A stretch of DNA of 64,000 nucleotides from Nodosilinea sp. E11 (GCF_032813545.1 NZ_CP136520.1:304001-368000); one strand, 5' to 3'. Shown: positions 31,870 through 41,197, counted from the stretch's first letter. Made by a program: numbers and translations. Notes: generated from the sequence alone by a model not told the origin.

Positions 31870-34800
31870 TTACTCTAAGCAAATACCCAGAGCTTCGCGC
31901 TGGCCGGGGTTGGCGGTGAAGTAGCTCTCTAGCAGGTTGCACCCACGAGCTAGCAGGTCGTCTAGGCCATTGTCTAATCGCCAAATGCGGTGGGTAGTGT
32001 TGTCTAAGGAGGTAATAAGGTACTGGCCGTCGTCGCTGAAGCGATCAAAGTCTTTGTCAAAGTTAGTGGTCATGCGGCCCGTAAACTCTGCCAACAACTC
32101 ACCTGCTAGGTTCCAGAGGGTAGTGGTGCCATATTCTGAGTCAGTGTAAAGCCCTTGCTCATCCGGGGTAAAGCCTCGGAAAACGCCCTCATAGCTGGCC
32201 TGCTCGGTGCCGCTGAGGCTCCACAGGCGGCTCTTGCCATCGCTATTGGAATCGGTCACCAGCCCTTGCTCATCCGGGGTAAAGCCTAGGAAAACGCCCT
32301 CATAGCTGGCCTGCTCGGTGCCGCTGAGGCTCCACAGGCGGCTCTTGCCATCGCTATTGGAATCGGTCACCAGCCCTTGCTCATCCGGGGTAAAGCCTAG
32401 GAAAACGCCCTCATAGCTGGCCTGCTCGGTGCCGCTGAGGCTCCACAGGCGGCTCTTGCCATCGCTATTGGAATCGGTCACCAGCCCTTGCTCATCCGGG
32501 GTAAAGCCTAGGAAAACGCCCTCATAGCTGGCCTGCTCGGTGCCGCTGAGGCTCCACAGGCGGCTCTTGCCATCGCTATTGGAATCGGTCACCAGCCCTT
32601 GCTCATCCGGGGTAAAGCCTAGGAAAACGCCCTCATAGCTGGCCTGCTCGGTGCCGCTGAGGCTCCACAGGCGGCTCTTGCCATCGCTATAGGAAACGGT
32701 CACCAGCCCTTGCTCATCCGGGGTAAAGCCTAGGAAAACGCCCTCATAGCTGGCCTGCTCGGTGCCGCTGAGGCTCCACAGGCGGCTCTTGCCATCGCTA
32801 TTGGAATCGGTCACCAGCCCTTGCTCATCCGGGGTAAAGCCTAGGAAAACGCCCTCATAGCTGGCCTGCTCGGTGCCGCTGAGGCTCCACAGGCGGCTCT
32901 TGCCATCGCTATTGGAATCGGTCACCAGCCCTTGCTCATCCGGGGTAAAGCCTAGGAAAACGCCCTCATAGCTGGCCTGCTCGGTGCCGCTGAGGCTCCA
33001 CAGGCGGCTCTTGCCATCGCTATAGGAAACGGTCACCAGCCCTTGCTCATCCGGGGTAAAGCCTAGGAAAACGCCCTCATAGCTGGCCTGCTCGGTGCCG
33101 CTGAGGCTCCACAGGCGGCTCTTGCCATCGCTATTGGAATCGGTCACCAGCCCTTGCTCATCCGGGGTAAAGCCTAGGAAAACGCCCTCATAGCTGGCCT
33201 GCTCGGTGCCGCTGAGGCTCCACAGGCGGCTCTTGCCATCGCTATTGGAATCGGTCACCAGCCCTTGCTCATCCGGGGTAAAGCCTAGGAAAAAGCCCTC
33301 ATAGCTCCCCCCCTCGGTGAGAGTATTGGTGGTAACTCGCAGGGCCAATAGAGGGCTATAGGCGGGGTAGTTGGCCAGCGTGGCCAGGCTGCTTTTCGCA
33401 TTGGCCTCGGGCAGCTTAGATTTTAGTTCGTATCCTATCTGCAAGGCTTCAATTAATCCTGCTGCTTGCCTAAAGCGAATATCTCCCAGCCGCAGCAAGG
33501 CATTGCCCCGCTGCTCAAGCTGGGTGCCCTCACGGGCAATTTGCTGCTGTCGCGCTGCCGCCTTTGCCTGTACTGCCGCGGCTTGAGCCTCCTGGGCTGC
33601 CGAGGCCCTGAGCTGCTCAGCTGCTGTTGCCGCTTTTTGGGCGGCGGCGGCCTGCTGTTGCGCCGCTTGCTGTTGTTCTACCGCTATGCCTTCGGCATTC
33701 TTTGCCGCCTCTACGGCTGCCTGAGCCAGTTTGACCTGTTCCAGAGCTTCTTTTGCCGCCTGGTCGGCCTGGCGCTGCCGTTCTACGGCCTCTTTAGCAG
33801 CCTTGTCGGCTTCTTCTCTAGCTAAATCAGCTTCTGCCTGGGCCTGGCGGGCACCCTCAACGTCTTGCTGGGCCTGGTCTGCCTGGGCATTTGCTGCCCG
33901 AGCAACACGCAGGGCCGATATAGCACTCGGCACAGCAATCAACACCCCCACCAAAGACGCGGCCAACAACCCCGAGCTAAACAGCAGACGCCGCCGCGCC
34001 TTTTGGTTAGCCACAGCCAGCTCTTCTTTCTCGGCTTCTGCTAACCGCCGCTGTCGCTTTTCTTCCTCCAGCTCGGCCATTAGCGCCTCTAGCTGGGGCG
34101 TTTGCTGCTGGTGAATAAACGCCGCCAAATAGTCATGCACCAGCTGGTACCGATCTTCCGGCGCTTCCGGCAACTGCACCACCAGCCCCGACTCCGTCAG
34201 CACTTGCAGCACCAGCCCAAAGGGGGCCACATCCACCGCCGCCTGGGCCGTCAATGCCTGCAACTCATTGGCCAGCTCAGACTTGCTTTTGCGCGGGCGC
34301 GTGCCCTTATCATCCGTCAGCAGATACAGCACCAGGTTCGCCAACTGCTGGTGGTGGGTCACTGGGCCACAGTCTTGCACCACATCGTTCAGGTACTGCT
34401 GCACCAGGGCCGCTTTAATGCTGGTTTCGGTATGGGGCCAGCCCTGGTAGGCCGCCAACGTATCAATCCCCTCCGCCTGTAGCTGAGAGCCCACAATTTG
34501 CAGCTCAATCGGGCGCACTTCCCCCGCCTCGGCCCCCAGGTCGGCCACCACCCGCTCCACCAGGTCGGGGGCCGGGGCGTAGGGCGTGGGCTGGGTTAGG
34601 TCATTAATCACCCCCCTGGCATCGTCAGGGCTAAAGTTGCCCAGGTAGTAGATCCACTTTTTATCGAGAATGTTGTTGTCAATAATCGCCAGGTCCGTCA
34701 GGCGATTGCACTCTAGCAGGTAGTGGGTATAGTCTTCGCGCAGCGACAGCACCACCTTAATAAACGGCATCGTCAAACAGTCGCCCAAAAACCTGTAAAA

Positions 34801-36897
34801 ACGCAGACGATCCGCTGGCTGATCGCAGGCAAAAAAGAACTCCTCAAACTGGTCAAATATCAGCACTATCGCCCGATTTCGCTGGGTCTGCCGCCGCAGC
34901 CGGTCTAACACCATCCCCTCCTCGGAGGGGTGCTCTGGTTGCACTGACAAGTTGATTGGGGTGGGTAACGACTGGGCCGACCCACCCCTAGCCCCTCCGA
35001 GGAGGGGAAAGTCGTCCCCCGTCCCCTCTTGGGAGGGGTGCCCGAAGGGCGGGGTGGGTAAGTCTTCGGTATCAGTAGCGTTCTCGGCATCCAGGGTTTG
35101 CCCCACCCCTGGCCCCTCCCAGGAGGGGAGCGTAGCGAGCAAATCCTCCACCCAATTGCTATAGCTCCACAGCCGCACCGGTACCACCTGCCGCCCGCCA
35201 AACCGCTGCTGCTCCAGGGTAGGCACCAGCCCCGCCTCAATCAGCGAGCTTTTGCCCACCCCCGACGGCCCGTAGACAACGGTGAGCACAAATTCATCTT
35301 GCTCCAGCCGGGTCGTCAGCCGTTGCACGTCGTGCTTGCGGCCCGAGGCCATAATCAAATCGGGGCCGTGGTCGCCCGTGGGCAGCGCCGGATTCGTAAT
35401 CTGCTGCTTGGGCTGTAGCCGCCCCGCCCCCACAAAGGCGCGAAAGTTAAACCGACTCTCGATCGCCTCTTTCTCTCGCCGCGTCTCAAACGCTTGCAGG
35501 TAGTGGCCCTGCTCAAAATAGCCTCGGCGCAGATACTCCAGTGTTTGGCTGTAGAGCTGCGGGTCGTACTCGGGTTGGGTAATGCGCTGCACCTGCTCCA
35601 GGGTTTGCACCGCCGCATCTACCTGCCCCTGCCCCATCTGGGCCTTGCCCAGCGAAAACACATACCAACTGCGATGAAAACTATGCACCCAGGCATAGAA
35701 ATCGCGATCCGCCGCCGAGGTTTCGGCGTGGCTATCAGCAACCGGCTGAATCAACGCCAGGGCTGCTTCGGCGTGGCGCTGGGCGGCACCATAGTTCTCA
35801 TGGGCCAGGTCAACCTCTGCCAAAAAGCCCTCGGCTCGCGCCTGACGAACTGGGTTGGCCTGGGCCTGATGCAGCAACCGCGCCCTGGCGGCAACGGTCT
35901 CCAGAGGTTCCCACGCTTCCAGACGGTGCAGGGCTTCGGCCCAGTAGTTGATGTAGCGAGCTATTAGCTCTGGCCGCTGGGCCTGGTCAAAGGTTTGTAC
36001 GGCCTGTTCAAAATAGCGGCACGCCTGCTGGCAGGCCGGTTCAAACTCGCGGCGGTGGCGCACCGAGTAATTGCGCCACCACAGGCCCAGGTAAAACTGC
36101 CCATGGCCCACGTTTTCTTGCCATTGGGCGATAGATTCTGCTGAGCCATTCTGGCTGAGCAGCACTTGCCACTGGGCCAGGCTGCGCTCATAGTGCTCGC
36201 GGGCGGCGGGGGTATTGTGGTCGGCAATGCGGCCCTGCACAAACTCCAGAGCGGCAGCCTGGGCTGGAGTTAGAGCAATGTTGTGCTCTGCCAGAGCCGC
36301 CAGGCTGGTCTCTAGCTCTTGGCAGCGGGCCGAGCCGGGGGTGAGGCCCAGCTCCTGATTGCTAAGAAAGCGGTTCTCCCGCGATTCCACCACCTGCCGC
36401 CCCACGTCGGCAATCAGCTGATCTAAAAAGGCGAGAAAAAACTCGGGCGGCGTGGCAAAGGTAACCGAGTTGGCCCAGGTGTAGAAGTCTGGCGCGGTGC
36501 GAATCAGTTGCTTGAGGCCATCGTCGGTGAGCCACAGCACCAGCGGAAACGGAAACTGGCGAAACTCTTCGCGAATCTGGTTGGTGGCGGTGAGTAGCTG
36601 CCGCCGGTCGTGCACCCCATCCAGCCCGTAGACCATCAGGGCCTCGGGGGGTGGGCTGCCGATGGCGTTGCGAACGGTGGTGAAGAGAGTGGTGGTGCTG
36701 GGGTCGAGGGTCATTTCGGCAAAGGCAACACTGCACTGCTGCCGCAGCTGCTCGACCAGTTCGTGCCGCTGCTGGGTCGAGTTGCAGACTGCCAAAATTA
36801 GCTCAAACTCCCCCTGCGAAAATCGCAGCAGGCGACAAAGCTCATCCAGTGCTTGTTGGTTGTGGCGATCGATCTCAGAAGGCGAAACGTCAGGCAT
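31870..36897 (-). CDS. large TPR / nSTAND1-like NTPase / WD40-like repeat protein
   Basis: A 1675-aa protein from MPDVSPSEIDRHNQQALDEL; its ATG overlaps the upstream ATPase stop by 8 bp. Residues 1-170 form a domain (FELILAVCNSTQQRHELVEQ, ALMVYGLDGVHDRRQLLTAT, FPFPLVLWLTDDGLKQLI) that I recall at the start of other large cyanobacterial TPR/STAND proteins. TPR-like helices fill about 215-475. An nSTAND1-type NTPase has Walker A VVYGPSGVGKSSLIEAGL (about 541) and Walker B VLIFDQFEEFFF (about 680). Then come a helical STAND arm, one TM (LFSSGLLAASLVGVLIAV, about 977), an Ala/Gln coiled coil (1000-1135) and eleven 37-aa WD40-like repeats (about 1199-1589). STAND proteins are ATP-driven switches in signalling or immunity; the ligand here is unknown. 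Confidence 0.88.
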   Translation of the reverse strand: MPDVSPSEIDRHNQQALDELCRLLRFSQGEFELILAVCNSTQQRHELVEQLRQQCSVAFAEMTLDPSTTTLFTTVRNAIGSPPPEALMVYGLDGVHDRRQLLTATNQIREEFRQFPFPLVLWLTDDGLKQLIRTAPDFYTWANSVTFATPPEFFLAFLDQLIADVGRQVVESRENRFLSNQELGLTPGSARCQELETSLAALAEHNIALTPAQAAALEFVQGRIADHNTPAAREHYERSLAQWQVLLSQNGSAESIAQWQENVGHGQFYLGLWWRNYSVRHRREFEPACQQACRYFEQAVQTFDQAQRPELIARYINYWAEALHRLEAWEPLETVAARARLLHQAQANPVRQARAEGFLAEVDLAHENYGAAQRHAEAALALIQPVADSHAETSAADRDFYAWVHSFHRSWYVFSLGKAQMGQGQVDAAVQTLEQVQRITQPEYDPQLYSQTLEYLRRGYFEQGHYLQAFETRREKEAIESRFNFRAFVGAGRLQPKQQITNPALPTGDHGPDLIMASGRKHDVQRLTTRLEQDEFVLTVVYGPSGVGKSSLIEAGLVPTLEQQRFGGRQVVPVRLWSYSNWVEDLLATLPSWEGPGVGQTLDAENATDTEDLPTPPFGHPSQEGTGDDFPLLGGARGGSAQSLPTPINLSVQPEHPSEEGMVLDRLRRQTQRNRAIVLIFDQFEEFFFACDQPADRLRFYRFLGDCLTMPFIKVVLSLREDYTHYLLECNRLTDLAIIDNNILDKKWIYYLGNFSPDDARGVINDLTQPTPYAPAPDLVERVVADLGAEAGEVRPIELQIVGSQLQAEGIDTLAAYQGWPHTETSIKAALVQQYLNDVVQDCGPVTHHQQLANLVLYLLTDDKGTRPRKSKSELANELQALTAQAAVDVAPFGLVLQVLTESGLVVQLPEAPEDRYQLVHDYLAAFIHQQQTPQLEALMAELEEEKRQRRLAEAEKEELAVANQKARRRLLFSSGLLAASLVGVLIAVPSAISALRVARAANAQADQAQQDVEGARQAQAEADLAREEADKAAKEAVERQRQADQAAKEALEQVKLAQAAVEAAKNAEGIAVEQQQAAQQQAAAAQKAATAAEQLRASAAQEAQAAAVQAKAAARQQQIAREGTQLEQRGNALLRLGDIRFRQAAGLIEALQIGYELKSKLPEANAKSSLATLANYPAYSPLLALRVTTNTLTEGGSYEGFFLGFTPDEQGLVTDSNSDGKSRLWSLSGTEQASYEGVFLGFTPDEQGLVTDSNSDGKSRLWSLSGTEQASYEGVFLGFTPDEQGLVTVSYSDGKSRLWSLSGTEQASYEGVFLGFTPDEQGLVTDSNSDGKSRLWSLSGTEQASYEGVFLGFTPDEQGLVTDSNSDGKSRLWSLSGTEQASYEGVFLGFTPDEQGLVTVSYSDGKSRLWSLSGTEQASYEGVFLGFTPDEQGLVTDSNSDGKSRLWSLSGTEQASYEGVFLGFTPDEQGLVTDSNSDGKSRLWSLSGTEQASYEGVFLGFTPDEQGLVTDSNSDGKSRLWSLSGTEQASYEGVFLGFTPDEQGLVTDSNSDGKSRLWSLSGTEQASYEGVFRGFTPDEQGLYTDSEYGTTTLWNLAGELLAEFTGRMTTNFDKDFDRFSDDGQYLITSLDNTTHRIWRLDNGLDDLLARGCNLLESYFTANPGQREALGICLE
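32148..33306 (-). repeat. about ten 111-bp coding repeats (WD40-like)
   Basis: Units of exactly 111 bp, nearly identical at DNA level, each encoding one FTPDEQGLVT-D-SDGKSRLWSLSG block of 37 aa, with a diverged unit at the protein's C-terminal end. Two units have VSYSD instead of DSNSD (codons around 32690 and 33023). They lie exactly 333 bp (three units) apart, so a three-unit block was duplicated. Confidence 0.95.
34912..35131. repeat. intergenic-type palindromic repeats inserted in a coding region
   Basis: At least four pieces (34913-34932, 34961-35008, 35018-35061, 35098-35131) of a repeat whose core is CCCCTCC.AGGAGGGG plus GGGCGGGGTGGGT. The same family lies between genes at 49796-49828 and 59018-59100. 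Here it sits between Walker A and Walker B of the STAND protein and is translated in frame (for example LPSWEGPGVGQ and PPFGHPSQEGTGDD). Confidence 0.85.
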
Positions 36898-38263
36898 CGG
36901 GCGTGAGTTCCTTAGCAGCCAGCAGCACGGGGTTGAGGTCAAACCAGGTTTGTCCCGCATCCCGATATTCAAACACAAACAAACTCCGCAGCAGGGTTTG
37001 ATATTCCCCCTCGCCCCGTACCGCCTTGGTGCGATGCACCTCCCGCAGCAGGCCCCATTCTTCAACCTCGATCGCCTTGGTTAGATCGCTCAGCCTCAGG
37101 CTAATTACCTGGTTGAGCAGTGCCTGGGAGAGTGGCGGGTCGGCTTTCTTGAGGCAGTCGTTGACCAGCACTAGCAGGTTTCTGACGTGGCCACCGCTAG
37201 CCAAACACAGGCGATCGAGGGTTTCCATAGAGCCAAATATTTGTCCCAGCTGTTCCAGGCGCTGGTCAGTCGGTAGGTCAGGAAAGGCGCGGGCCAAAAT
37301 CATCTGACGCAGAGCCTCTAGCCCCGGTTCGCAGGGGCTGCCGTCGCGGTTTTGGGTGCGCACTATGGGCAGCACCTGGGGGCTAGCGCCAAACCGATTG
37401 GTGAGGTTTTCCTTTTCGTTAGAAAACGACAGCACCAGCGGGATGGTGTAGATCACGTGGCACCTCAGCTGCTTGAGCTGGTCGCCCCGGTCAACAAATA
37501 GGTACTCGGGCTGGCGACGATCTTGCACACGGGGCTTGTTGTCGATGCGATCGAGGTTATCGACAATTACCACTAGCCCGGCCTTGCCCTGGTCAAGTAG
37601 CTGCCGGTTGGCAGTGTCGATTAGCTCACCGTTGATGATGTCGAGAATGGTCTTAATGCGCGGCTCTAGGTGCTGGCGCAGTAGGGCTCGCACATCCTTG
37701 CTGTCTTTGGCCTTGGTGGTAATTTCGCCAATGCCAATCGAGAGCGAATAGGTGCCATCCTCAGCGCTAAAGCCGAGGTCACCGCCGACCTTGAGGCCAC
37801 CCATCTCTGGAGACTTGATCTTTAGTCCGGTCACCTCAGAATTGAGCAGATCGGCGGTGCTTTTGATTAGCTGCTGAAAGCGGCTGGGGGACAGACGCAG
37901 CTTGGCCGCTTCCAAACTTTTGCTCACCTGCTTGGCGATCGCCAGCAGAATGTCGCTGATATCGACATCCCCCATATCTAAATCATCGGTGGACTCAAAA
38001 TAGACCACCTGATAGCCCGCCGCCTCTAAATCGCGCTGGAGTCGAGAAAGCTCGGTTGATTTGCCGCAGCCAATGTGGCCGGTAAACAATTGGCAGGTCG
38101 GCTCTTGCCCCGACAAAATAATGGTGCGCTTCAGTTCCTGCACCAAATCGCTCCCTCGTACAGTCGAGAAGTCGATGTAGTACTGCTTGTCAGCTGGGGA
38201 AGTAAGGTTTAGGGTTTTGCTAGGGTTACAGGCCCGAAAAAACCGCCCTGCGTCAAATGTCAT
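36890..38263 (-). CDS. P-loop ATPase partner of the STAND protein
   Basis: A 457-aa AAA/STAND-like ATPase. Walker A is TGHIGCGKSTELSRL (about residues 60-74), Walker B is LVVIVDNLDRID (about 228-239), and a later sensor-like Arg is in LASGGHVRNLLVLVND (about 357-372). The middle (VTGLKIKSPEMGGLKVGGDL) looks beta-rich. No TM and no HTH are seen. The stop overlaps the next start by 8 bp, so the two proteins are probably made in fixed ratio and act together, for example as regulator and effector of a signalling or conflict system. The family has no accepted function that I know. Confidence 0.8.
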   Translation of the reverse strand: MTFDAGRFFRACNPSKTLNLTSPADKQYYIDFSTVRGSDLVQELKRTIILSGQEPTCQLFTGHIGCGKSTELSRLQRDLEAAGYQVVYFESTDDLDMGDVDISDILLAIAKQVSKSLEAAKLRLSPSRFQQLIKSTADLLNSEVTGLKIKSPEMGGLKVGGDLGFSAEDGTYSLSIGIGEITTKAKDSKDVRALLRQHLEPRIKTILDIINGELIDTANRQLLDQGKAGLVVIVDNLDRIDNKPRVQDRRQPEYLFVDRGDQLKQLRCHVIYTIPLVLSFSNEKENLTNRFGASPQVLPIVRTQNRDGSPCEPGLEALRQMILARAFPDLPTDQRLEQLGQIFGSMETLDRLCLASGGHVRNLLVLVNDCLKKADPPLSQALLNQVISLRLSDLTKAIEVEEWGLLREVHRTKAVRGEGEYQTLLRSLFVFEYRDAGQTWFDLNPVLLAAKELTPDA

Positions 38264-38366
38264 GGGTTTGCCGATGCCCCGTCGCTATAGGCTAACTGCC
38301 CAAACTATGGCGTATTTTCTCAAAAATAGGCACAAGAAGCCGTTGAAAATTAACGGATATCAGGTG

Positions 38367-38388
38367 TAGCGCTACTTTTGTAGCGCTA
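38367..38388. promoter_or_regulatory. palindromic site between divergent genes
   Basis: TAGCGCTAC-TTTT-GTAGCGCTA, a 9-bp perfect inverted repeat in which each arm contains the palindrome TAGCGCTA. It lies about 105 bp upstream of the ATPase start and 150 bp upstream of the antiporter start, so it could be a shared operator; a hairpin is the alternative. Confidence 0.45.
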
Positions 38389-38537
38389 ATGACCACAAAA
38401 GGGCAATGGCGGTCGCCTGTGCCTGTTTCATTCATTAAAACAACTCAGGCAAGCAGCAGGCAGAATTCAACCGTGAAACGTGAATTCCAAACCCCAACTA
38501 CGCTATAGTCTGGGGCGAGTTCACCGCCCAAACCGCC

Positions 38538-40157
38538 ATGCTAGAAAGCCTCATCTTGATTTTGCTAGTGGGCTTTTTTGCCGGACAGATAGCCGGGCGA
38601 CTCAAGGCTCCGGCTCTCGTCGGCATGGTGCTGGCGGGCATTGCCCTCGGCCCCCAGGGGCAAAACCTACTGAGCCCTGGTGTGCTAGGCGCTGCTGACG
38701 GTCTGCGCACGATCGCCGTCATGGTCATTCTCATGAAAGCCGGGCTGGGGCTCGATCGCGAAAAACTGGCCCAGCAAGGCACAGTGGCCCTGCGGCTGGG
38801 GTTTTTGCCCGCCACCTGCGAGGCTGTAGCGGTGGCCCTGGCGGCGATTTGGCTGCTCAAGTTTGACTTCACCACAGGGTTGCTGCTGGGCTGCATTGTC
38901 GGGGCCGAGTCGCCAGCGGTAATTGTGCCTGCCATGCTGCGGCTCAAGAGCCTGGGCTGGGGAGTGGCCAAGGGCATTCCCGACGCAATCTTGACCGGCA
39001 GCGCCCTATCAGATGTGCTGCTGCTGCTGGTGTTTAGCCTGCTGCTGGCGTTTTTGGGTCAGGGGGGCGCTGGCGGCCTTAGCTTGGGGGGCATCACCCT
39101 GAGCCCCTGGCAGCTGTTGCCCTTTCAAATAGTGAGCCAGATTGGGCTCGGCTTGGCCCTGGGCTGGCTGCTGGCACGGCTGTTGGTGCTGGTGCTGGCA
39201 AAGCAAAACTGGACTCAAAACGCAGTGCAGGATGCCCTGGTGGCCGCTAGCTTAGCGCTGTTGCTAGTGGTAGCGGCGGCGGCGGTGCCAGTGTTTTCGG
39301 GCTATCTGGCGGTGATGGCCACGGGCTTTTTTCTGATTGAGTTTGACGCGCCTCTGGCCCGGCGGCTGCGGGGCGGCTTCGATGGCCTGTGGGTGGTCGC
39401 CCAGATTGTGCTGTTTGTGCTGCTGGGGGCCAGTATTCAGCTCACGGTGCTGGGCGATACGATCGCCGTAGGGCTGCTGATTTTGGCGATCGGCACGCTG
39501 CTGGGGCGGGGCCTGGGCTGGTACCTCTCGACGGTGGGTAGCAACTGGACCTGGCCCGAGCGGCTGTTTTTGCTGCCGGGCAACTCGGCCAAGGCCACGG
39601 TGCAGGCGGCGATTGGGGCCTTGCCCCTGGCCCAGGGCATTGCCGGGGGAGAAGAAATTCTGGCGATCGCCGCCCTCTCCATTCTAGTTACCGCCCCCTT
39701 GGGAGCCTGGGCGATTCCCACCTTTGCGCCGCGACTGCTGGAGCGGGGCGAAGTAGACCCCACTAAAGTGACCGTGGCCCGGCAAATTGTCATTTTGGCG
39801 GCGGTGGATACCTCCCCGATGGCGGCTCTGGTGCTGACCAAGGCTGCCGACCTGGCCCGCCGCAGCGACGGCGAGGTGGTAGTGCTCCACGTGGTGCAGG
39901 TAGACGATCCTAAGGCCGTGACGAGACTGCAAACCCTAGCTGAGAAGCTGCTGGCCGACATTCGCCACCAGGTCATTGTGCAACCGGGGGCGATCGCCGA
40001 AACCATTTTGACCACCGCCCAAACCCACGCTGTGGCAGAAATTGTGGTGGGTAAACGGGGCGATCGCCCGCTAGACGAGGTGTTGCTGGGCTCTGTGTCG
40101 CACACGGTGCTAACCACTAGCCCGCTACCGGTGCTGGTGGTCGATGCCTTCAGCTAA
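38538..40157 (+). CDS. cation/proton antiporter with C-terminal UspA domain
   Basis: A 539-aa membrane protein. Residues 1-400 hold about twelve hydrophobic helices of the CPA (Na+/H+ exchanger) fold, starting LESLILILLVGFFAGQIAGR and including VGAESPAVIVPAML and ALSDVLLLL. The C-terminal 140 residues form a universal-stress domain (QIVILAAVDTSPMAALVLTK). Its ATP-binding motif G-2X-G-9X-GS is seen exactly (GKRGDRPLDEVLLGS). Such fusions export Na+ or K+ and couple activity to nucleotide. It is divergent from the STAND pair and convergent with the glycosyltransferase gene, 8 bp apart. Confidence 0.9.
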   Translation: MLESLILILLVGFFAGQIAGRLKAPALVGMVLAGIALGPQGQNLLSPGVLGAADGLRTIAVMVILMKAGLGLDREKLAQQGTVALRLGFLPATCEAVAVALAAIWLLKFDFTTGLLLGCIVGAESPAVIVPAMLRLKSLGWGVAKGIPDAILTGSALSDVLLLLVFSLLLAFLGQGGAGGLSLGGITLSPWQLLPFQIVSQIGLGLALGWLLARLLVLVLAKQNWTQNAVQDALVAASLALLLVVAAAAVPVFSGYLAVMATGFFLIEFDAPLARRLRGGFDGLWVVAQIVLFVLLGASIQLTVLGDTIAVGLLILAIGTLLGRGLGWYLSTVGSNWTWPERLFLLPGNSAKATVQAAIGALPLAQGIAGGEEILAIAALSILVTAPLGAWAIPTFAPRLLERGEVDPTKVTVARQIVILAAVDTSPMAALVLTKAADLARRSDGEVVVLHVVQVDDPKAVTRLQTLAEKLLADIRHQVIVQPGAIAETILTTAQTHAVAEIVVGKRGDRPLDEVLLGSVSHTVLTTSPLPVLVVDAFS

Positions 40158-40165
40158 TCACCCGA

Positions 40166-41197
40166 TCAAGCCTTTGAACCCAGTTGGTGATCAGGGGCAA
40201 GGCTGCCCACCACTTCCCGCACACGGTAGATGGGGCGCTGCTGCGACTCGTGGTAGGTGCGCATTAGCAATTCGGCCAGCAGGCCAAAGCTAAACAACTG
40301 AATACCCGCCAGCAGCAGCACAACGGCAAGGACCAACAGGGGGCGATCGCCGATATCTTGATCAGCTAAAATCTTCACCAGGGTGAGGTAGACGCCTAGG
40401 GCAATTCCCACCGTCATCGACAACAGCCCCAAACTGCCAAAGACATGCATGGGCCGGGTGAGAAACTTTTTCATAAAGTAGACCGTGAGCATATCCATCA
40501 CCACCCGCAGGGTGCGGCCCAGGCCATACTTGCTGGTGCCAAAGCGGCGGGCATGGTGGCTAACGGGCATTTCGGTAATTCGGGCTCCTTCGATAAAGGC
40601 TAGGGCAGGCAAAAAGCGGTGCAGTTCGCCGTAGAGGTTGAGATCGTGAATTACCTCGGCCCGGTAGGCCTTGAGGGAGCAGCCGTAGTCGTGCAGCTCA
40701 ACACCAGTCACCCCACCGATCAGCCAGTTGGCAATCTTAGACGGAATCAGCCGGGTGAGGGTGTTGTCCTGGCGGTGTTTGCGCCAGCCGCTGACCAGGT
40801 CATAGCCCTCGTCGAGGCGATCGAGCAGGCGGGGAATGTCAGCGGGGTCATTCTGCAGGTCGCCATCCATGGTGATCACCACTCGGCCACGGGCGTAGTC
40901 AAACCCCGCCGCCATGGCAGCGGTTTGGCCGTAGTTGCGGCGCAAAATCACTGCCCGCAGCTGCGGGTACTGCTGGGCCAGGTCACGCAGGCGATCGCTC
41001 GACCCATCGGTCGAGCCGTCATCGACGCCAAGCAGCTCGTAGGTTTGGCCCAAGCCATTGAGCACATCAGTAATGGCGGTCACCAGGGCAGGCAGACTGT
41101 CGTACTCGTTGTATATGGGCACCACCACCGAAATCTCTACCGAATCAAGCTGACTAGAGGCAACGGACCGAGGCAAGGCTTGAGTAGAAGGGGGCAT
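40166..41197 (-). CDS. family 2 glycosyltransferase (polyprenyl-phosphate type)
   Basis: A 343-aa GT2 enzyme of the GtrB/DPM1/ArnC group: VVPIYNEYDSLPALV (about residues 25-39), LGVDDGSTDGSSDRL, VITMDGDLQNDPADIPRLLD (DxD-type metal site) and VELHDYGCSLKAYRAEV. Two TM helices at the C-terminus (VFGSLGLLSMTVGIALGVYL and PLLVLAVVLLLAGIQLFSFG) anchor it. It transfers a sugar from UDP-sugar to a polyprenyl phosphate at the cytoplasmic face for glycan modification. The particular sugar is unknown. Confidence 0.92.
   Translation of the reverse strand: MPPSTQALPRSVASSQLDSVEISVVVPIYNEYDSLPALVTAITDVLNGLGQTYELLGVDDGSTDGSSDRLRDLAQQYPQLRAVILRRNYGQTAAMAAGFDYARGRVVITMDGDLQNDPADIPRLLDRLDEGYDLVSGWRKHRQDNTLTRLIPSKIANWLIGGVTGVELHDYGCSLKAYRAEVIHDLNLYGELHRFLPALAFIEGARITEMPVSHHARRFGTSKYGLGRTLRVVMDMLTVYFMKKFLTRPMHVFGSLGLLSMTVGIALGVYLTLVKILADQDIGDRPLLVLAVVLLLAGIQLFSFGLLAELLMRTYHESQQRPIYRVREVVGSLAPDHQLGSKA

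Noticed and set aside
32148..33306. Regular 111-bp repeats that might be taken for a CRISPR or satellite array
   Set aside because: They are continuous, have no variable spacers and keep one reading frame within a larger protein.
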